A stretch of DNA of 64,000 bases from Lachnospiraceae bacterium (GCA_910575035.1 CAJTDL010000008.1:1-64000), one strand, 5' to 3'; positions 35,476-45,995 are shown, numbered from the stretch's first letter. Made by a program: numbers and translations. The notes: a model not told the origin generated them from the letters alone.

Positions 35476-37665
35476 TCAGCGCTTCCCAAAATTAAAGAAA
35501 TTCCGCTTCTCCCACGCTCCCTTTTCTTTTCTGCCCTTAAACCTTTTCTCAACTACGCGGACCAGCGCCTCGTTATATTCTTTGTCCTTTAATGATTTGG
35601 CTGCAGACAAAAGGACTGTCAGGCCCTTATCCTGATCCTCCTTTTTCTTCTGCACCATAATATTGGCGACCAGCATCGCCATCAGCGTTTCCTTCTGCCG
35701 CTCGTCCAGAATCCAATAGGATAAAAGCTGCATATAATCTTCCTTCTCATTTTCCGCCGAATAGATCACTTTACATAGGATCTTCAAATAAGCCTCAAAT
35801 TCCTCCTGATGAACCCCTTCCACTGCTACAGGACATTGGCGGTATACCCGCAGCGCCCCTGATTTTTCCAGGGCTGTCTCTTCCTCATAGGCCTTTCGGA
35901 TACACCTCCCCAGATGGAGCAGGCGAATCCTGCTGACTGAAAACCTGCTTCTGTTTTTCTGGGTATAATTAAAGGCTTCAAAGGCACATTTGGCCTGCAT
36001 CTGCTCCAATTCCGCATTGTCATCCTTTTTCCGCAGAACCAATCCTGGCTTTTGGGGCTTCAGGCTGTTCAAATCCGTCCCTTCTTCAATCATAATCAGA
36101 AGCTGGTCCATCCCTTCGCCGGCAATCTCCCCCTCCCCCATTTCCTGCAGGGACAAAAAAGCGGACATCAGCTCCGGGTAACATTCCTCCCTGTCCCGCT
36201 TCCGAAAAATATCGGCTGCTTCTTTCACCGCCACATCAAAATAGCGGTACTCTTTCTTAGGCACAGACATCCAGAAATGGGAAAACACCTGCCCCACATA
36301 CCTGGCAGACAGCTTCCCGGCAGACTGATGGATAAAATAAGCGCTTACCATCCCCAGCCGCCCGTATTCCCCGGCCATCCTTAATTGCTTGGCCAATGCA
36401 TCCAGGGAATCTGTCCGGGGCGCTGTCTGGAACATAAGCTCCCAGACCTTCTCCCGCTCTTCCAGTATGCCGGCTTTCTTCCCATAGGGTTCTATTTGCA
36501 TGGCGCAGCCAGCCGCAAATTCCCATTCCTGGGAATCCAGCTTCCTCTGAAAATACTCCGCCAGCCAGATACAGAGATTCTTTAATAACTCTATATCTTC
36601 TTCCGGCGCCGCTTTTAATTTCCCATACAGTTCCTTTAAAATAGACTGATAAGATTTCCTTCCTCCGTATTTGCTTCCAAAAGAAGCTGCCTGGCGAAAT
36701 TCCGCATCCTCCAAAACATCCATGCCGCTCTGCACCATCTGGAACAGCTTAAACCCGGCGCACAGATCCAAATCCGCCTTCTGGTACCTGTAATTCCCCA
36801 TAAACTTATAAAATTCTTCCATGGAATCATAGGCATAAGCCAGGCAGAACTTAATCCCATCCTGAAAATAGTCAGCAGAAATATCAAACTTCGGGTATTC
36901 CATCCGAATCCCATCAAATACATAAAACTGCCCGCCATTGGCATAATCCTCCAGGGTCCCCCTGCTCAGCCCGGGAACCGCCCCCCGAATGTCAAATTCT
37001 GACATGGTAGGGTCATCCTCCATGCTGGAGTAAGAAACCTCTATGGCAGACTGCAGCGGCAGCGCATACTGAATGCCGGCCAGCCACAGGATAATATTCT
37101 CATGGCGGTCATAAATAATTACCTTATGGACCCCATCCCGGCTAAGGACAGCTGCCAGCAAATGGCAGAACAATTCCATCCGCTTTTCATCCGCCAGAAA
37201 ATCCTGCACCCTCTCAATGCTGACTTCTGCCCCTGGCCGCACCTTCTTCATTTCCGGAAGATATTCCACTTCCCTGCTTCCATCCACTTCTTCCTGCCTC
37301 ATGGCAACCCGAAAGTCCGGGCTTCCATACAGCTGAAAAGGATATACCTGAATATCCTCTTTCTCAAATGAATACATATGGCTGAGGAAATTTCCAACCC
37401 TCCCTTGCTCCTTGGCATAATCCTGCCCCAAATACGTTACCAAAGCCTGCATATACCTCCGGCCGTCAATCTTCTTAAACAGCATTTTCCTGGGCAATTC
37501 CGGAATCTTACTGCTGTCCCCTTTATAATCATAGGTGCAAAAGCTCTGCTTAAACTCCGACAATTCAAATTCACTGCATGACCGGTTATATGTATGGATC
37601 CCCGCTCCCCCGCCTTTTTCAATCCCCCGGGCAGAGGACGTATAGATCGCCTGATTAATTCCCAT
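35476..37665 (-). CDS. GAP1-like GTPase-associated protein
   Basis: The 729-residue protein starts with a pattern (QAIYTSSARGIEKGGGAGIH) that resembles the GAP1-N2 domain, defined bioinformatically as the N-terminal module of GTPase-associated proteins in predicted conflict systems. The middle (about 180-330) is mixed alpha/beta, the C-terminal half (about 380-700) is helical. The gene follows the GTPase gene by 28 bases, the neighbour expected for this family. The family assignment is from memory of the pattern and should be confirmed by profile search; function is unknown. Confidence 0.65.
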   Translation of the reverse strand: MGINQAIYTSSARGIEKGGGAGIHTYNRSCSEFELSEFKQSFCTYDYKGDSSKIPELPRKMLFKKIDGRRYMQALVTYLGQDYAKEQGRVGNFLSHMYSFEKEDIQVYPFQLYGSPDFRVAMRQEEVDGSREVEYLPEMKKVRPGAEVSIERVQDFLADEKRMELFCHLLAAVLSRDGVHKVIIYDRHENIILWLAGIQYALPLQSAIEVSYSSMEDDPTMSEFDIRGAVPGLSRGTLEDYANGGQFYVFDGIRMEYPKFDISADYFQDGIKFCLAYAYDSMEEFYKFMGNYRYQKADLDLCAGFKLFQMVQSGMDVLEDAEFRQAASFGSKYGGRKSYQSILKELYGKLKAAPEEDIELLKNLCIWLAEYFQRKLDSQEWEFAAGCAMQIEPYGKKAGILEEREKVWELMFQTAPRTDSLDALAKQLRMAGEYGRLGMVSAYFIHQSAGKLSARYVGQVFSHFWMSVPKKEYRYFDVAVKEAADIFRKRDREECYPELMSAFLSLQEMGEGEIAGEGMDQLLIMIEEGTDLNSLKPQKPGLVLRKKDDNAELEQMQAKCAFEAFNYTQKNRSRFSVSRIRLLHLGRCIRKAYEEETALEKSGALRVYRQCPVAVEGVHQEEFEAYLKILCKVIYSAENEKEDYMQLLSYWILDERQKETLMAMLVANIMVQKKKEDQDKGLTVLLSAAKSLKDKEYNEALVRVVEKRFKGRKEKGAWEKRNFFNFGKR

Positions 37666-37693
37666 AACAAACCTCCTCTCTTATCTTTATCCC

Positions 37694-38932
37694 CTATTTT
37701 TCCTTAATAATATTATTCTCCTTCAAAATCCACAAAAACGGATCCTCCACCCGATGCGGCTTCGGAATGCTCCGCAATTCCTTCGCCCCCCCTGATTGTG
37801 ATAAAACAGGCTGCTGCCCCAATGCGGAAACCGTGCAAAATGTATATTTTTTAAAAGTCATCTCCACATTCTGCACAAATCCCCCGGCGCCCCATTCCTG
37901 AAGCATCGCCTGGATTTCACTGCTTACCGTAAACCATTCATTTTTATCCAGCTGCCCTTCCCGCAGATAGCTGGATGGCTCCAGCACAATACTCCCTTTT
38001 GGGAAAAACCTCTTCAAAACATCAAATTTCGAAAATGCAATGGCGGTAGGCACGTCAATCTCCTTTGTTTTCCTCCATCCCCGCTCCTCACGGATCAGGT
38101 TTGCAATTCTCTGCAATACCATTTCCTGAGGCTCAATCTCACTTTCCAAAATAGAGGATGAGCTTTTGATCTCCTCCTCCTCCATATTGTTGCGCAGGGC
38201 CATGATCTGAAGGGGATCCAGCAAAAAGATAATCCCAGAAGCCTTACAGATATAGCGGTTCACGGTTTTCATAACCGCCTCATTCTTCAAATCCTCCCCC
38301 GCGGTATCGTAAAATACAAAGGTATATTTTTTCTTACGCTTTCCCTTTTCATCCAGCGGAATAATCATTTCATAGATCAGGGGCTTGCGCACGGCGCTTT
38401 CTCCCCTGACATTCCCAGTGGCCGTCAGGTTCTGCAGCTGCTTTTGGATATACACTTTATTATAGAAATTATCCCTGTAATGCTTATACACATCATCATT
38501 CATAGGGTTAAATATCCCGTTTAAGACGCCTGGGCAGATCCTCTGCTGCAGCTCATTGATCAGTACGGAAACAAAGTGCGTCTTTCCCACATCACGGCTT
38601 CCTACAATTGCAATGATCTCATCCTCGTTATCCTGGATCCCCTCTGGCAGCACATTATGGCAGCTGGGGCAGACACGGACAGACGACTTGGTCTGGCAAT
38701 GAGGGCAGTTTTCCCACATTGGCATAAAACTCCCGCGAAACAGCTTGGGCAGGTTTGCCGCAGAACGGAAGGTTGCGTTTGTCAGCTTCATAGATTCCTT
38801 TTTCATGCCAAGAAAGGCGGCATACTGCTCATCCTGCACCTTCTCACTGCAAAACCCATTCACACACCGAAATTCCACATCTGAAAACTCATGCTCCTTA
38901 AAACAATAGGGACAGGTATATTTTTTCGCCAT
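37694..38932 (-). CDS. Zinc-ribbon GTPase (double-GTPase-like)
   Basis: The 412-residue protein begins with cysteine-rich zinc ribbons (CPYC at 7-10, CVNGFC at 23-28, CPHC at 76-79, CPSC at 88-91) and continues with a TRAFAC-like P-loop domain: Walker A GSRDVGKT (111-118), Walker B DTAGED (209-214) and SKFD (301-304) in the place of NKxD. The domain order resembles the predicted DO-GTPase2 group. Together with the GAP1-like gene immediately after it, this gives a GTPase with its likely partner, the usual switch in the conflict systems of this class. Confidence 0.75.
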   Translation of the reverse strand: MAKKYTCPYCFKEHEFSDVEFRCVNGFCSEKVQDEQYAAFLGMKKESMKLTNATFRSAANLPKLFRGSFMPMWENCPHCQTKSSVRVCPSCHNVLPEGIQDNEDEIIAIVGSRDVGKTHFVSVLINELQQRICPGVLNGIFNPMNDDVYKHYRDNFYNKVYIQKQLQNLTATGNVRGESAVRKPLIYEMIIPLDEKGKRKKKYTFVFYDTAGEDLKNEAVMKTVNRYICKASGIIFLLDPLQIMALRNNMEEEEIKSSSSILESEIEPQEMVLQRIANLIREERGWRKTKEIDVPTAIAFSKFDVLKRFFPKGSIVLEPSSYLREGQLDKNEWFTVSSEIQAMLQEWGAGGFVQNVEMTFKKYTFCTVSALGQQPVLSQSGGAKELRSIPKPHRVEDPFLWILKENNIIKEK

Positions 38933-38978
38933 TACTTTTTCCTCCGTAGCTTCACAATTTTGTTCCGAAATAGTAGCA

Positions 38979-41900
38979 TCAATTTACTTTAAACTCTGTG
39001 CCATACACCGGCCGCAGGCTGATGGTATCATTCATATCGCTGTCTGTAAAAAACGCCTTGATATAGCTGTCCTTTGGCAAGGACTTGGCCTCTATGGACA
39101 CCCGGTAGCTCCCTTCCACGCTCTGGGCGTCAATATGCTCCACAACACGGCCAGAATTGGCATATACCGGGATTCCATGCTGCTTTGATATAATGTCAAT
39201 ATCCGGCATGGAAAAAGAATGTGCCTCACTCTTAAACTCCACCTCAATCTGCTTGCTGAAAAGCCCTTTCACCCGGATGGAATACTGGATGTCCAGCTTG
39301 GGGCAGTTAGAGAAAAGCAGCTGTGTGCCTTCGGAATAAACCAGCTCCCCATTCAGCCGGCAGGCAGAATATAAGGTAATATAATAATCCTTTTTCTCAA
39401 TATTGGCCAGCTTGAGCGCCCCATCGCTGTCAAACTGCTTTTTGCTGATACTGCGGGAGGCTCTTCCCTTCCGGTCTTCTATGCTGGCGGCATATCCGTC
39501 ATTTCCATATAACAGCAGAATAGAAACGGCATCCTTGGGCCATTCCACATTGATCAGCAGCTCAGAATTAACCCATTCCGTGCCAATCACCTTGATCCGC
39601 TCCATTTTGGCGGCAATGGCCTGCTCCCCAATCACAGCCGTATTGTGCTTGATAGTAACAGGGATAATGGAATACTTTTTGTCATCCTTGATCCGGAACC
39701 TGCATTTGTTCCCGGCTGTGGAAACCACATCCACCGGCGTTAATAATTCCGTCACCTTCTGCAGTTCTACCGTATCCCCAAATTGCAGGGACACCCGTTT
39801 ATCCGTGTAATACAAAAGCACCTTTTCACTGCCTTCATAGCTCCATGTGCCTTCAAAAATATCATCCTCTATATTTTTCACCGCCAAATCATCCACTGGC
39901 TCTGGGATTGAGGTAGGTGTCAGGGTAAAGGAAACTCCCTTTGTGGCAATTACTTTTCCGCCTATATGGTAATTTGCCACAACAAAATACCCATAGGCCT
40001 GGTCATTTTCCACATCATAATCTGTGAAAGCCTGGTTCCCTATGGCAATCTTTTCCCCATCCTGCCTTCCAGAAGGCGCCCGACCCTTACAACGGAACAC
40101 TTCCACATCCACATTGTTCCCCAGCGGCTTCCAGGCAGCCTTCACATACCCATCCCCCTCTTCCTTACTGGTGATAGATACCTCCGCCAAATTGCTCCCA
40201 TTGACAATAGCCGGGCTTGAAGGAACCCCGGCGCGTATGGTATAAATACTATAATAATAATCCACCCCTGCCTTCGGCTTCGTATCCACAAAGCGCGGCG
40301 TGCCCGCCGTCCCAATTTCCTCTGCGCCTGCATCTTCAATTGAAGCCGCAGCCGTATTCTCCTTGCGGATGATCTTATAGAAGATCTCCCCTTCTGAAGG
40401 GCTCTCCTTCCAGGTCAATGTATTGGCGCCTGTATTGGTATCCATCTCAAACGTTACCTGGGAGGCTGGCTGGGGCGGGTATTTCAGCACCAGAGCGTCC
40501 ACTCCCGGATAATCGGCACATACGCTGGCAATCTGGGAGCACATTTGGATCAGCTCATTTTCTGAGGTTTTCGCAACTGCCTGTTTGTAAAGGCGCTCTG
40601 CCTCTGCTACTGCGCTTTCAATCAAAACATCGTTTGCAATCCTGGCGGAAGGCGCCTTTTTCTGCAGTGATTTTAAAACATCGCTTGCCTGGTAATAGTG
40701 CTTCTTGGCCACTAACTGGTTCAGCTTCCCAACCTCCTGGGAAAAGATCCTTTCCTGCTTTTCTAACTCATTTTTGATCTCTGTAATCTTACTGTATGTT
40801 TTCAGCAGGCGCGAAGCAGATTCCAGGTGGCTCCTGGCCTTTATAAAATCCATATTGGTAATGGACTCACGGGCAAATATGCAAAGCTGCTCTACCTTCT
40901 GCACATCATCCAGTTTAAAGCCGCAATGCCCGCAGGCTCCAGAGGAAGCAGGGACTTCCTTCTGGCAGCTTGGGCACTTGATATAGAGGTCGCTCCCGCA
41001 GGAGGAGCATTTCCGCTCCCCATGGGAAATATCCACCATGGCATAGCAGCGGCCGCAGGCAATCCGATTCTCAGAAGAGGCTGTGCCGCCCCCTCCGTTG
41101 GACTGGATCCCTTTTGCAGCACAGATCAGCTGGAAGGATTTTACGGCTTCTTCCCTGCTGCGCACAATCTGGGTCAATTCATCCACAAACAGCTTTCCCT
41201 GCTGCTCATCCAGCATCTTGTTCCCACCAGAGTATTTCACCATTCGGGTGATTACATCGTCCTTCTTCTGCCAGATCAGGAATTTGTCATATTCCCTGCG
41301 CATTTTCTCATCCTTGCCGCCAAAAATCTCCTCACAGAGGGAACACAGGGTGCGCACTGCCGTCCCAATATCCGTCCTTTCATTTTTATAGCGTTCCTTC
41401 AGGGGATTGGAATAGGATTTTATTAATTCCTCTCCCTTCAGGCTCTGCATTCCGATAATATCCGCATTGTCGCTGTCTGACAGGAAATCATACAGGTTCT
41501 GCCTCTTCAGCGTATCCAAAGGCGTTTCAGACGTCTTAAACTTAGAGTGGAACTCCGGCTTCGGGTTCGGATCCTGATTTGACGCTGCCTGATCCGTATC
41601 CTCCACAATTTTCAGGCCTGTCATCTTTTCAAACATACTCTCCCAAAGCCCGCTTTTTTCCATAATCGCCTTTGCCGGGGTCTTTTCAATCTGCTTTTTA
41701 TCCGCAACCCCTTTCCGGCCGGCAAAGAACTTCATCTGCTCCTTTAAGATTGGCTGCACATACTCCATTGCTTCCTTTGCCTCGGCCTGCCGGGCGGATT
41801 CTGTCTTCATCACCTTTTTTATGTCAATCAGCTGCGCTTTATACTGCCTGTATTTTGCAGCTTTTTTCCCGCGTTCTGAATTTGCGTTCCAAAACCTAGC

Positions 41901-41999
41901 CTTTTCCGCAATCCTTGCATCAATGACAGACTGATCCGATTCCGGCTTTAGAAAGTCCAGTTCCAAAATCAAATAGTAGTTATCCGCTCCTCTTTTCAT
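38979..41999 (-). CDS. J-like, zinc-ribbon and fibronectin-III multidomain protein
   Basis: The 1006-residue protein has an N-terminal helical segment (about 6-66, NYYLILELDF start) that looks like a degenerate J-domain without HPD, a second helical block near 165-250, two zinc ribbons at 315-360 (CGRC, CSSC, CPSC, CGHC), a helical repeat part to about 500, and several fibronectin-III-like beta domains (about 510-1000). If the J-like reading holds, it would connect the two Hsp70 proteins encoded just upstream with the GTPase downstream. No transmembrane helix is seen. The gap to the Hsp70-vWA gene is 17 bases. Confidence 0.65.
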   Translation of the reverse strand: MKRGADNYYLILELDFLKPESDQSVIDARIAEKARFWNANSERGKKAAKYRQYKAQLIDIKKVMKTESARQAEAKEAMEYVQPILKEQMKFFAGRKGVADKKQIEKTPAKAIMEKSGLWESMFEKMTGLKIVEDTDQAASNQDPNPKPEFHSKFKTSETPLDTLKRQNLYDFLSDSDNADIIGMQSLKGEELIKSYSNPLKERYKNERTDIGTAVRTLCSLCEEIFGGKDEKMRREYDKFLIWQKKDDVITRMVKYSGGNKMLDEQQGKLFVDELTQIVRSREEAVKSFQLICAAKGIQSNGGGGTASSENRIACGRCYAMVDISHGERKCSSCGSDLYIKCPSCQKEVPASSGACGHCGFKLDDVQKVEQLCIFARESITNMDFIKARSHLESASRLLKTYSKITEIKNELEKQERIFSQEVGKLNQLVAKKHYYQASDVLKSLQKKAPSARIANDVLIESAVAEAERLYKQAVAKTSENELIQMCSQIASVCADYPGVDALVLKYPPQPASQVTFEMDTNTGANTLTWKESPSEGEIFYKIIRKENTAAASIEDAGAEEIGTAGTPRFVDTKPKAGVDYYYSIYTIRAGVPSSPAIVNGSNLAEVSITSKEEGDGYVKAAWKPLGNNVDVEVFRCKGRAPSGRQDGEKIAIGNQAFTDYDVENDQAYGYFVVANYHIGGKVIATKGVSFTLTPTSIPEPVDDLAVKNIEDDIFEGTWSYEGSEKVLLYYTDKRVSLQFGDTVELQKVTELLTPVDVVSTAGNKCRFRIKDDKKYSIIPVTIKHNTAVIGEQAIAAKMERIKVIGTEWVNSELLINVEWPKDAVSILLLYGNDGYAASIEDRKGRASRSISKKQFDSDGALKLANIEKKDYYITLYSACRLNGELVYSEGTQLLFSNCPKLDIQYSIRVKGLFSKQIEVEFKSEAHSFSMPDIDIISKQHGIPVYANSGRVVEHIDAQSVEGSYRVSIEAKSLPKDSYIKAFFTDSDMNDTISLRPVYGTEFKVN

Positions 42000-42016
42000 G
42001 GCGCCTCCTTGTACCG

Positions 42017-44122
42017 TTACATAATTTTAGCAATGCCCGTCAAGGCCGTCTCCAGCTGTGACAGCTCCGTAAAGGATGCAAAATCCTTCCTGGAGGCAAT
42101 CTCATCCAAAAACTTCTTATTGGCGCTGCCAAAGCCAAGGGCAATCACCTCAATTTCCTCTTTATGGCATTTTTTCGCCAGCTGAACCGCTTTGCCCTCA
42201 TGGCTCCAATAGCCGTCTGTCAGGACAACCAGATACCGCACATCCTCCAGGCACCCTGCCAGGGTGCTGCTGGCCAGTGCAAACGGCTCTGCGCTATTGC
42301 CGTATCCCAAATTGTCGGCATTGATATCCCATGCCTGAATCCTCCGGATCAGCAGATCCTTATCCCGGGTCAGCTGCTGATACAGGACAGAACGGTCTGA
42401 GAAATTGATAAGCCCGATCTGGGTATAATCCAAATCAAACTGCTCCACAAAGCTGATTGCCGCTCTCTTTGCTTCACGCAAACGGTTGCCGGCCATACTG
42501 CCAGACAAATCGATCGCCAGCAGCACAGACATATCTGGCTGCCCGGAAGCCGCACGCTGCCGTTCCTTGGGATCCTCCAGCACCCAGCTCATATCCTCCT
42601 CTACTGGTTCAATATGCAAATCCAGGGATGTACCCGTCCGTTCCTGCACAGCGGATACCTGTACGATATTATTGGCGTCATAGGCAAAGGTCACATTGAT
42701 CTTTTCTGTCCTTCCTGCACCGCCCTTTATCCCGGTGAATACATATTTTCCCAGCACCACGCAGTTCAGGGGATACGTCAGCTCCTCCTCTTCCCCCTGC
42801 AGCATATAAACCTCCAAGCGGTTCTCCTGGTGTTTGGAAATCCCCAGCTCATAGGGCTTTGTCACTTCTGTGGGAATGCTGGAATTTTTCTTGACCATAA
42901 TGCTGTTCACAAAGGCTTTCTCATCCTTGCTCACAGCGATCATCCCCATGCTGTGGGCGGTGGCGTCCTTGATCCGCTTTGCCCCTGCAATGGAAAAGGC
43001 CGGCTTTGGGGCGGATGCAGAGCCGCCCAGCATCAGCGGCCCTCTGGCCTCTGGCTCAGCAAGGTTCCCATCCAAGTCAATATTTGCCCGGATAGCCGCC
43101 CCCAGGGCAACTGCCTCATCCACATTTACCCCCTGCATCGGAGGCCTGCCGCACATCTGGGTCAGATAATCCTTTACCTGCTTCATCCGGGTAGATCCCC
43201 CCACCAGCAGCACGCCGTCAATCTCTGCCCAGCCCATATCCAGCTCGCCCAAAAGCTTCTGTATAATATCCTTAGTGCGGTTCAGGTTATAAGATGTAAT
43301 TTCCTCAAACTTTTCCTCTGTGACCTCGTAAACGCCCTTATGCCCCTGATAATTGACGGCAGCCCTGCTGCTGTGCTTCTCAGACAGCTGCTTTTTGGTA
43401 TTTTCTGCAATTGCCTGCATCATAATATTCATCTCAACATCGGCGCTGATATCAATGTCAAATTCCTCCAGGAACTGGTCTGCCAGATAATTGGAAAGGG
43501 CGTCGTCCCAATCTTTGCCTCCCAGCTGATGGTCCCCGTCTGTCCCCAGCACTTCAATCTCATCATCTGTAATCCTGGCGATGGTCACGTCAAATGTCCC
43601 TCCGCCTAGGTCGTACACCAGGACAGTCTGGTTCGTCCCCTTCCCATGGATTCCATAGGCAAATACGGCGGAGGTAGGCTCACTGATAATGCTCAGCACC
43701 TGAAGCCCTGCCTGCTGCCCCGCCTGCATGGTGGCCTGGCGCTGGAAATGGTCAAAATACGCCGGCACTGTGATCACAGCCTCGTAAATATTCTCGCCAA
43801 TGGCATCCTCCGCTTCCCGGACAATCCCCTTTAAAAGCTCTGCTGAAAGGTCAATGGCCGTATATTCTCTCCCATTTTGGAAAACGCTGTACTCTGGATC
43901 CCCCATATGGTATTTAAAATAATTGGCCGTACATTCTGACCCTTCCTCCACATAGGCCTTTGCCTCTTCTCCGTGGAGGATCGTGCCATCTGGGTCAAAA
44001 TAGAGCACGGAAGGGGTAATGGGCTTACCCTCACTGTTTTTAATTACCTTTGCCTGCCCGTTTTTCGGATCTATGTATGCTATGGCACAGTAGGTTGTGC
44101 CAAGGTCAATTCCTACTCTCAT
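42017..44122 (-). CDS. Hsp70 fused to a von Willebrand factor A domain
   Basis: Residues about 1-380 are an Hsp70 ATPase domain with GIDLGTTYCAIAY, the phosphate-2 motif VYDLGGGTFDVTI and LVGGSTRM; a short beta substrate domain follows. The C terminus (about 529-701) is a vWA domain with a MIDAS site DLSGS (538-542), NFSD and LTDG. The usual Hsp70 lid is replaced by the vWA module. vWA domains bind proteins through a metal ion, so this may be a targeted chaperone or an ATP-driven adaptor. The ATPase motifs look intact. It is the central link between the chaperone half and the GTPase half of the island. Confidence 0.88.
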   Translation of the reverse strand: MRVGIDLGTTYCAIAYIDPKNGQAKVIKNSEGKPITPSVLYFDPDGTILHGEEAKAYVEEGSECTANYFKYHMGDPEYSVFQNGREYTAIDLSAELLKGIVREAEDAIGENIYEAVITVPAYFDHFQRQATMQAGQQAGLQVLSIISEPTSAVFAYGIHGKGTNQTVLVYDLGGGTFDVTIARITDDEIEVLGTDGDHQLGGKDWDDALSNYLADQFLEEFDIDISADVEMNIMMQAIAENTKKQLSEKHSSRAAVNYQGHKGVYEVTEEKFEEITSYNLNRTKDIIQKLLGELDMGWAEIDGVLLVGGSTRMKQVKDYLTQMCGRPPMQGVNVDEAVALGAAIRANIDLDGNLAEPEARGPLMLGGSASAPKPAFSIAGAKRIKDATAHSMGMIAVSKDEKAFVNSIMVKKNSSIPTEVTKPYELGISKHQENRLEVYMLQGEEEELTYPLNCVVLGKYVFTGIKGGAGRTEKINVTFAYDANNIVQVSAVQERTGTSLDLHIEPVEEDMSWVLEDPKERQRAASGQPDMSVLLAIDLSGSMAGNRLREAKRAAISFVEQFDLDYTQIGLINFSDRSVLYQQLTRDKDLLIRRIQAWDINADNLGYGNSAEPFALASSTLAGCLEDVRYLVVLTDGYWSHEGKAVQLAKKCHKEEIEVIALGFGSANKKFLDEIASRKDFASFTELSQLETALTGIAKIM

Positions 44123-44255
44123 ATTCTTCTCCTCGTCTGTCGCTCACTTGTAAGCGGGAACGCCCCGCTGCCATCCTTTTATCGTGCCTTCCCTGGCCTG
44201 TGCAGGCACATCCTGTACCGCATGGGATAAGCCTGCACAGGGCGCTTTACATATG

Positions 44256-45995
44256 CTAATTCAGTACCAGCCCGCTCAATGCCTGAGCCTGTGCGGCAAC
44301 TTCTTGTTCCGTCAGGATTGCATCAGAATGCATGGTTGCCTTTACTTCCTTATTTCCGGTCTTTTCAAAGCCACGCAGGCTCAGCAGTCCGTCAGTGGAC
44401 AGCTCAATGGTAATCTCCACAGGGGAACCCTCCGGAAGGTTGGGAGGAAGCTCCAGGATTGCTGTCCCCAGGGGCATATTCCCTCCCACTTCATACAGCT
44501 CATCTGTAACATCTGTTTCATAAACGATGATTTCCGCATTTTCCATATTGTCATAAGCTGTGCCAAATTCCTGTGTCACAGACGCCGGCACCGGATCCTG
44601 CTTTGTAATCAGGTTTGCAATCCTATCCGCCTTTTCTATTCTCCCATTGACCTCTTCATCCACTACAACCTGGATTCCGAAGCTCTTGGAGGTAATATTC
44701 TTTAAGACAGGGCCAGTCTTTCTCTTGGAGCCGCCAATCAAAGCCCTTACTGCTTTTGCATCTCCGCCTTTTTTCTCCACTTCATTTTCAATCTGTGTTA
44801 TAACCTCATCTGAAACTTTTTCATCTGTTATATCATCTATGGTGATGGTTTCGCCCTGATCATTTTTGATATCCATCTCAACGATAATCTCACCGATTTC
44901 ATCCTTCCATTCCTGCAGTATATGCTCCCCCTTGGACAGAGCTTCCGCATGCAGGGCAGCTCCCTTTGCCACAGCCTCATTGGGCTCAAACATTTTAATC
45001 GGGATATTGGGATAAGCTGCCTCTACAGCTGCCTTTACCTGAGGCATTTTACAGGAGCCGCCTACCAGAATAATCTCATCAATCTCTGTTACGCCCTTTT
45101 GGGCTGCCGCAGCCATTGCATCATTTGTCAGGTCAATTGTCTTTTTTAAGAGAGGGCTGGTGATCTCCTCGAATTTCTCCCTGGTCAGCTCAATGCTTGC
45201 CTTCACCCCGTTTGCCTGTACGATTACCTTCGTCTTGGGCTTTGCCGTCAGCTGCTGCTTTGCCTTCTCTGACTTCAAACGGAGATCCTGCTGCGCCTCC
45301 AGGTCAAACTCCTCATCAAAATCCTTTTGCTCTTTAAATTCATCCTCCAGATAATCCATCAGGCTGCTGTCCCAGTCCTTGCCGCCCAACTGATGGTCCC
45401 CATCCGTAGCGATTGCAACAATTTCTTCCGGGGTCACGCGGATAATCGTAACGTCAAAAGTTCCTCCGCCCAAATCATATACCAGGATCGTCTTATTCCC
45501 TTCCCCTCGCAGGCTTCCATAGCACAATGCCGCCCCCGTAGGCTCATTGATAATTTCCAGCACATTTAATCCTGCCATTTTCCCTGCATTTTCCGTTGCC
45601 GTACGCTCTGCAATGCCGAAGTATGCCGGGCATGTGATTACAACATCCTTAATCTCTGTATCCAAGGCAGCCTCTGCATCCTTTACCAGCTTTTTCAGGA
45701 TCAAAGAGGAAATCTGCTCCGGAGAATAATCTGTCCCATTATATGTAATAGCCACAGAGTCCACGCCCATCCTGCGCTTTACAAATTCACAGGTAGATTC
45801 TGGTGTCACAACTGCTGTTTCCTTTGCCACATCGCCTACAACAATGGTATCCTCATCCTCAAAACATACGATGGAAGGCGTCACATTCGTCCCTTCGCTG
45901 TTGTCCACAACTACCGGCTCCCCTGAAATGTCATCCACATAGCTAATGCAGGAATACGTTGTCCCTAAGTCAATCCCAAATGCTTTGTTTTCCAT
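44256..45995 (-). CDS. Divergent DnaK-like Hsp70 with a short lid
   Basis: The 579-residue protein has a complete Hsp70 ATPase domain (GIDLGTTYSCISYVDD, VYDLGGGTFDVTIIRV, ILVGGSCKMPQV), an unusual acidic insert (about 375-430) and a beta substrate domain, but ends shortly after it, so the helical lid is minimal. It is not the housekeeping dnaK, which lies in hrcA-grpE-dnaK-dnaJ operons. No CIRCE operator is seen upstream; the 200-base gap before it holds the end of an Hsp70 relic. A lidless Hsp70 would bind clients loosely and may act as a sensor or assembly factor. Confidence 0.88.
   Translation of the reverse strand: MENKAFGIDLGTTYSCISYVDDISGEPVVVDNSEGTNVTPSIVCFEDEDTIVVGDVAKETAVVTPESTCEFVKRRMGVDSVAITYNGTDYSPEQISSLILKKLVKDAEAALDTEIKDVVITCPAYFGIAERTATENAGKMAGLNVLEIINEPTGAALCYGSLRGEGNKTILVYDLGGGTFDVTIIRVTPEEIVAIATDGDHQLGGKDWDSSLMDYLEDEFKEQKDFDEEFDLEAQQDLRLKSEKAKQQLTAKPKTKVIVQANGVKASIELTREKFEEITSPLLKKTIDLTNDAMAAAAQKGVTEIDEIILVGGSCKMPQVKAAVEAAYPNIPIKMFEPNEAVAKGAALHAEALSKGEHILQEWKDEIGEIIVEMDIKNDQGETITIDDITDEKVSDEVITQIENEVEKKGGDAKAVRALIGGSKRKTGPVLKNITSKSFGIQVVVDEEVNGRIEKADRIANLITKQDPVPASVTQEFGTAYDNMENAEIIVYETDVTDELYEVGGNMPLGTAILELPPNLPEGSPVEITIELSTDGLLSLRGFEKTGNKEVKATMHSDAILTEQEVAAQAQALSGLVLN

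Noticed and set aside
44256-45995. Housekeeping dnaK operon
   Set aside because: No hrcA, dnaJ or CIRCE element is present, the lid is missing and the neighbours are GTPase and CHAT genes.
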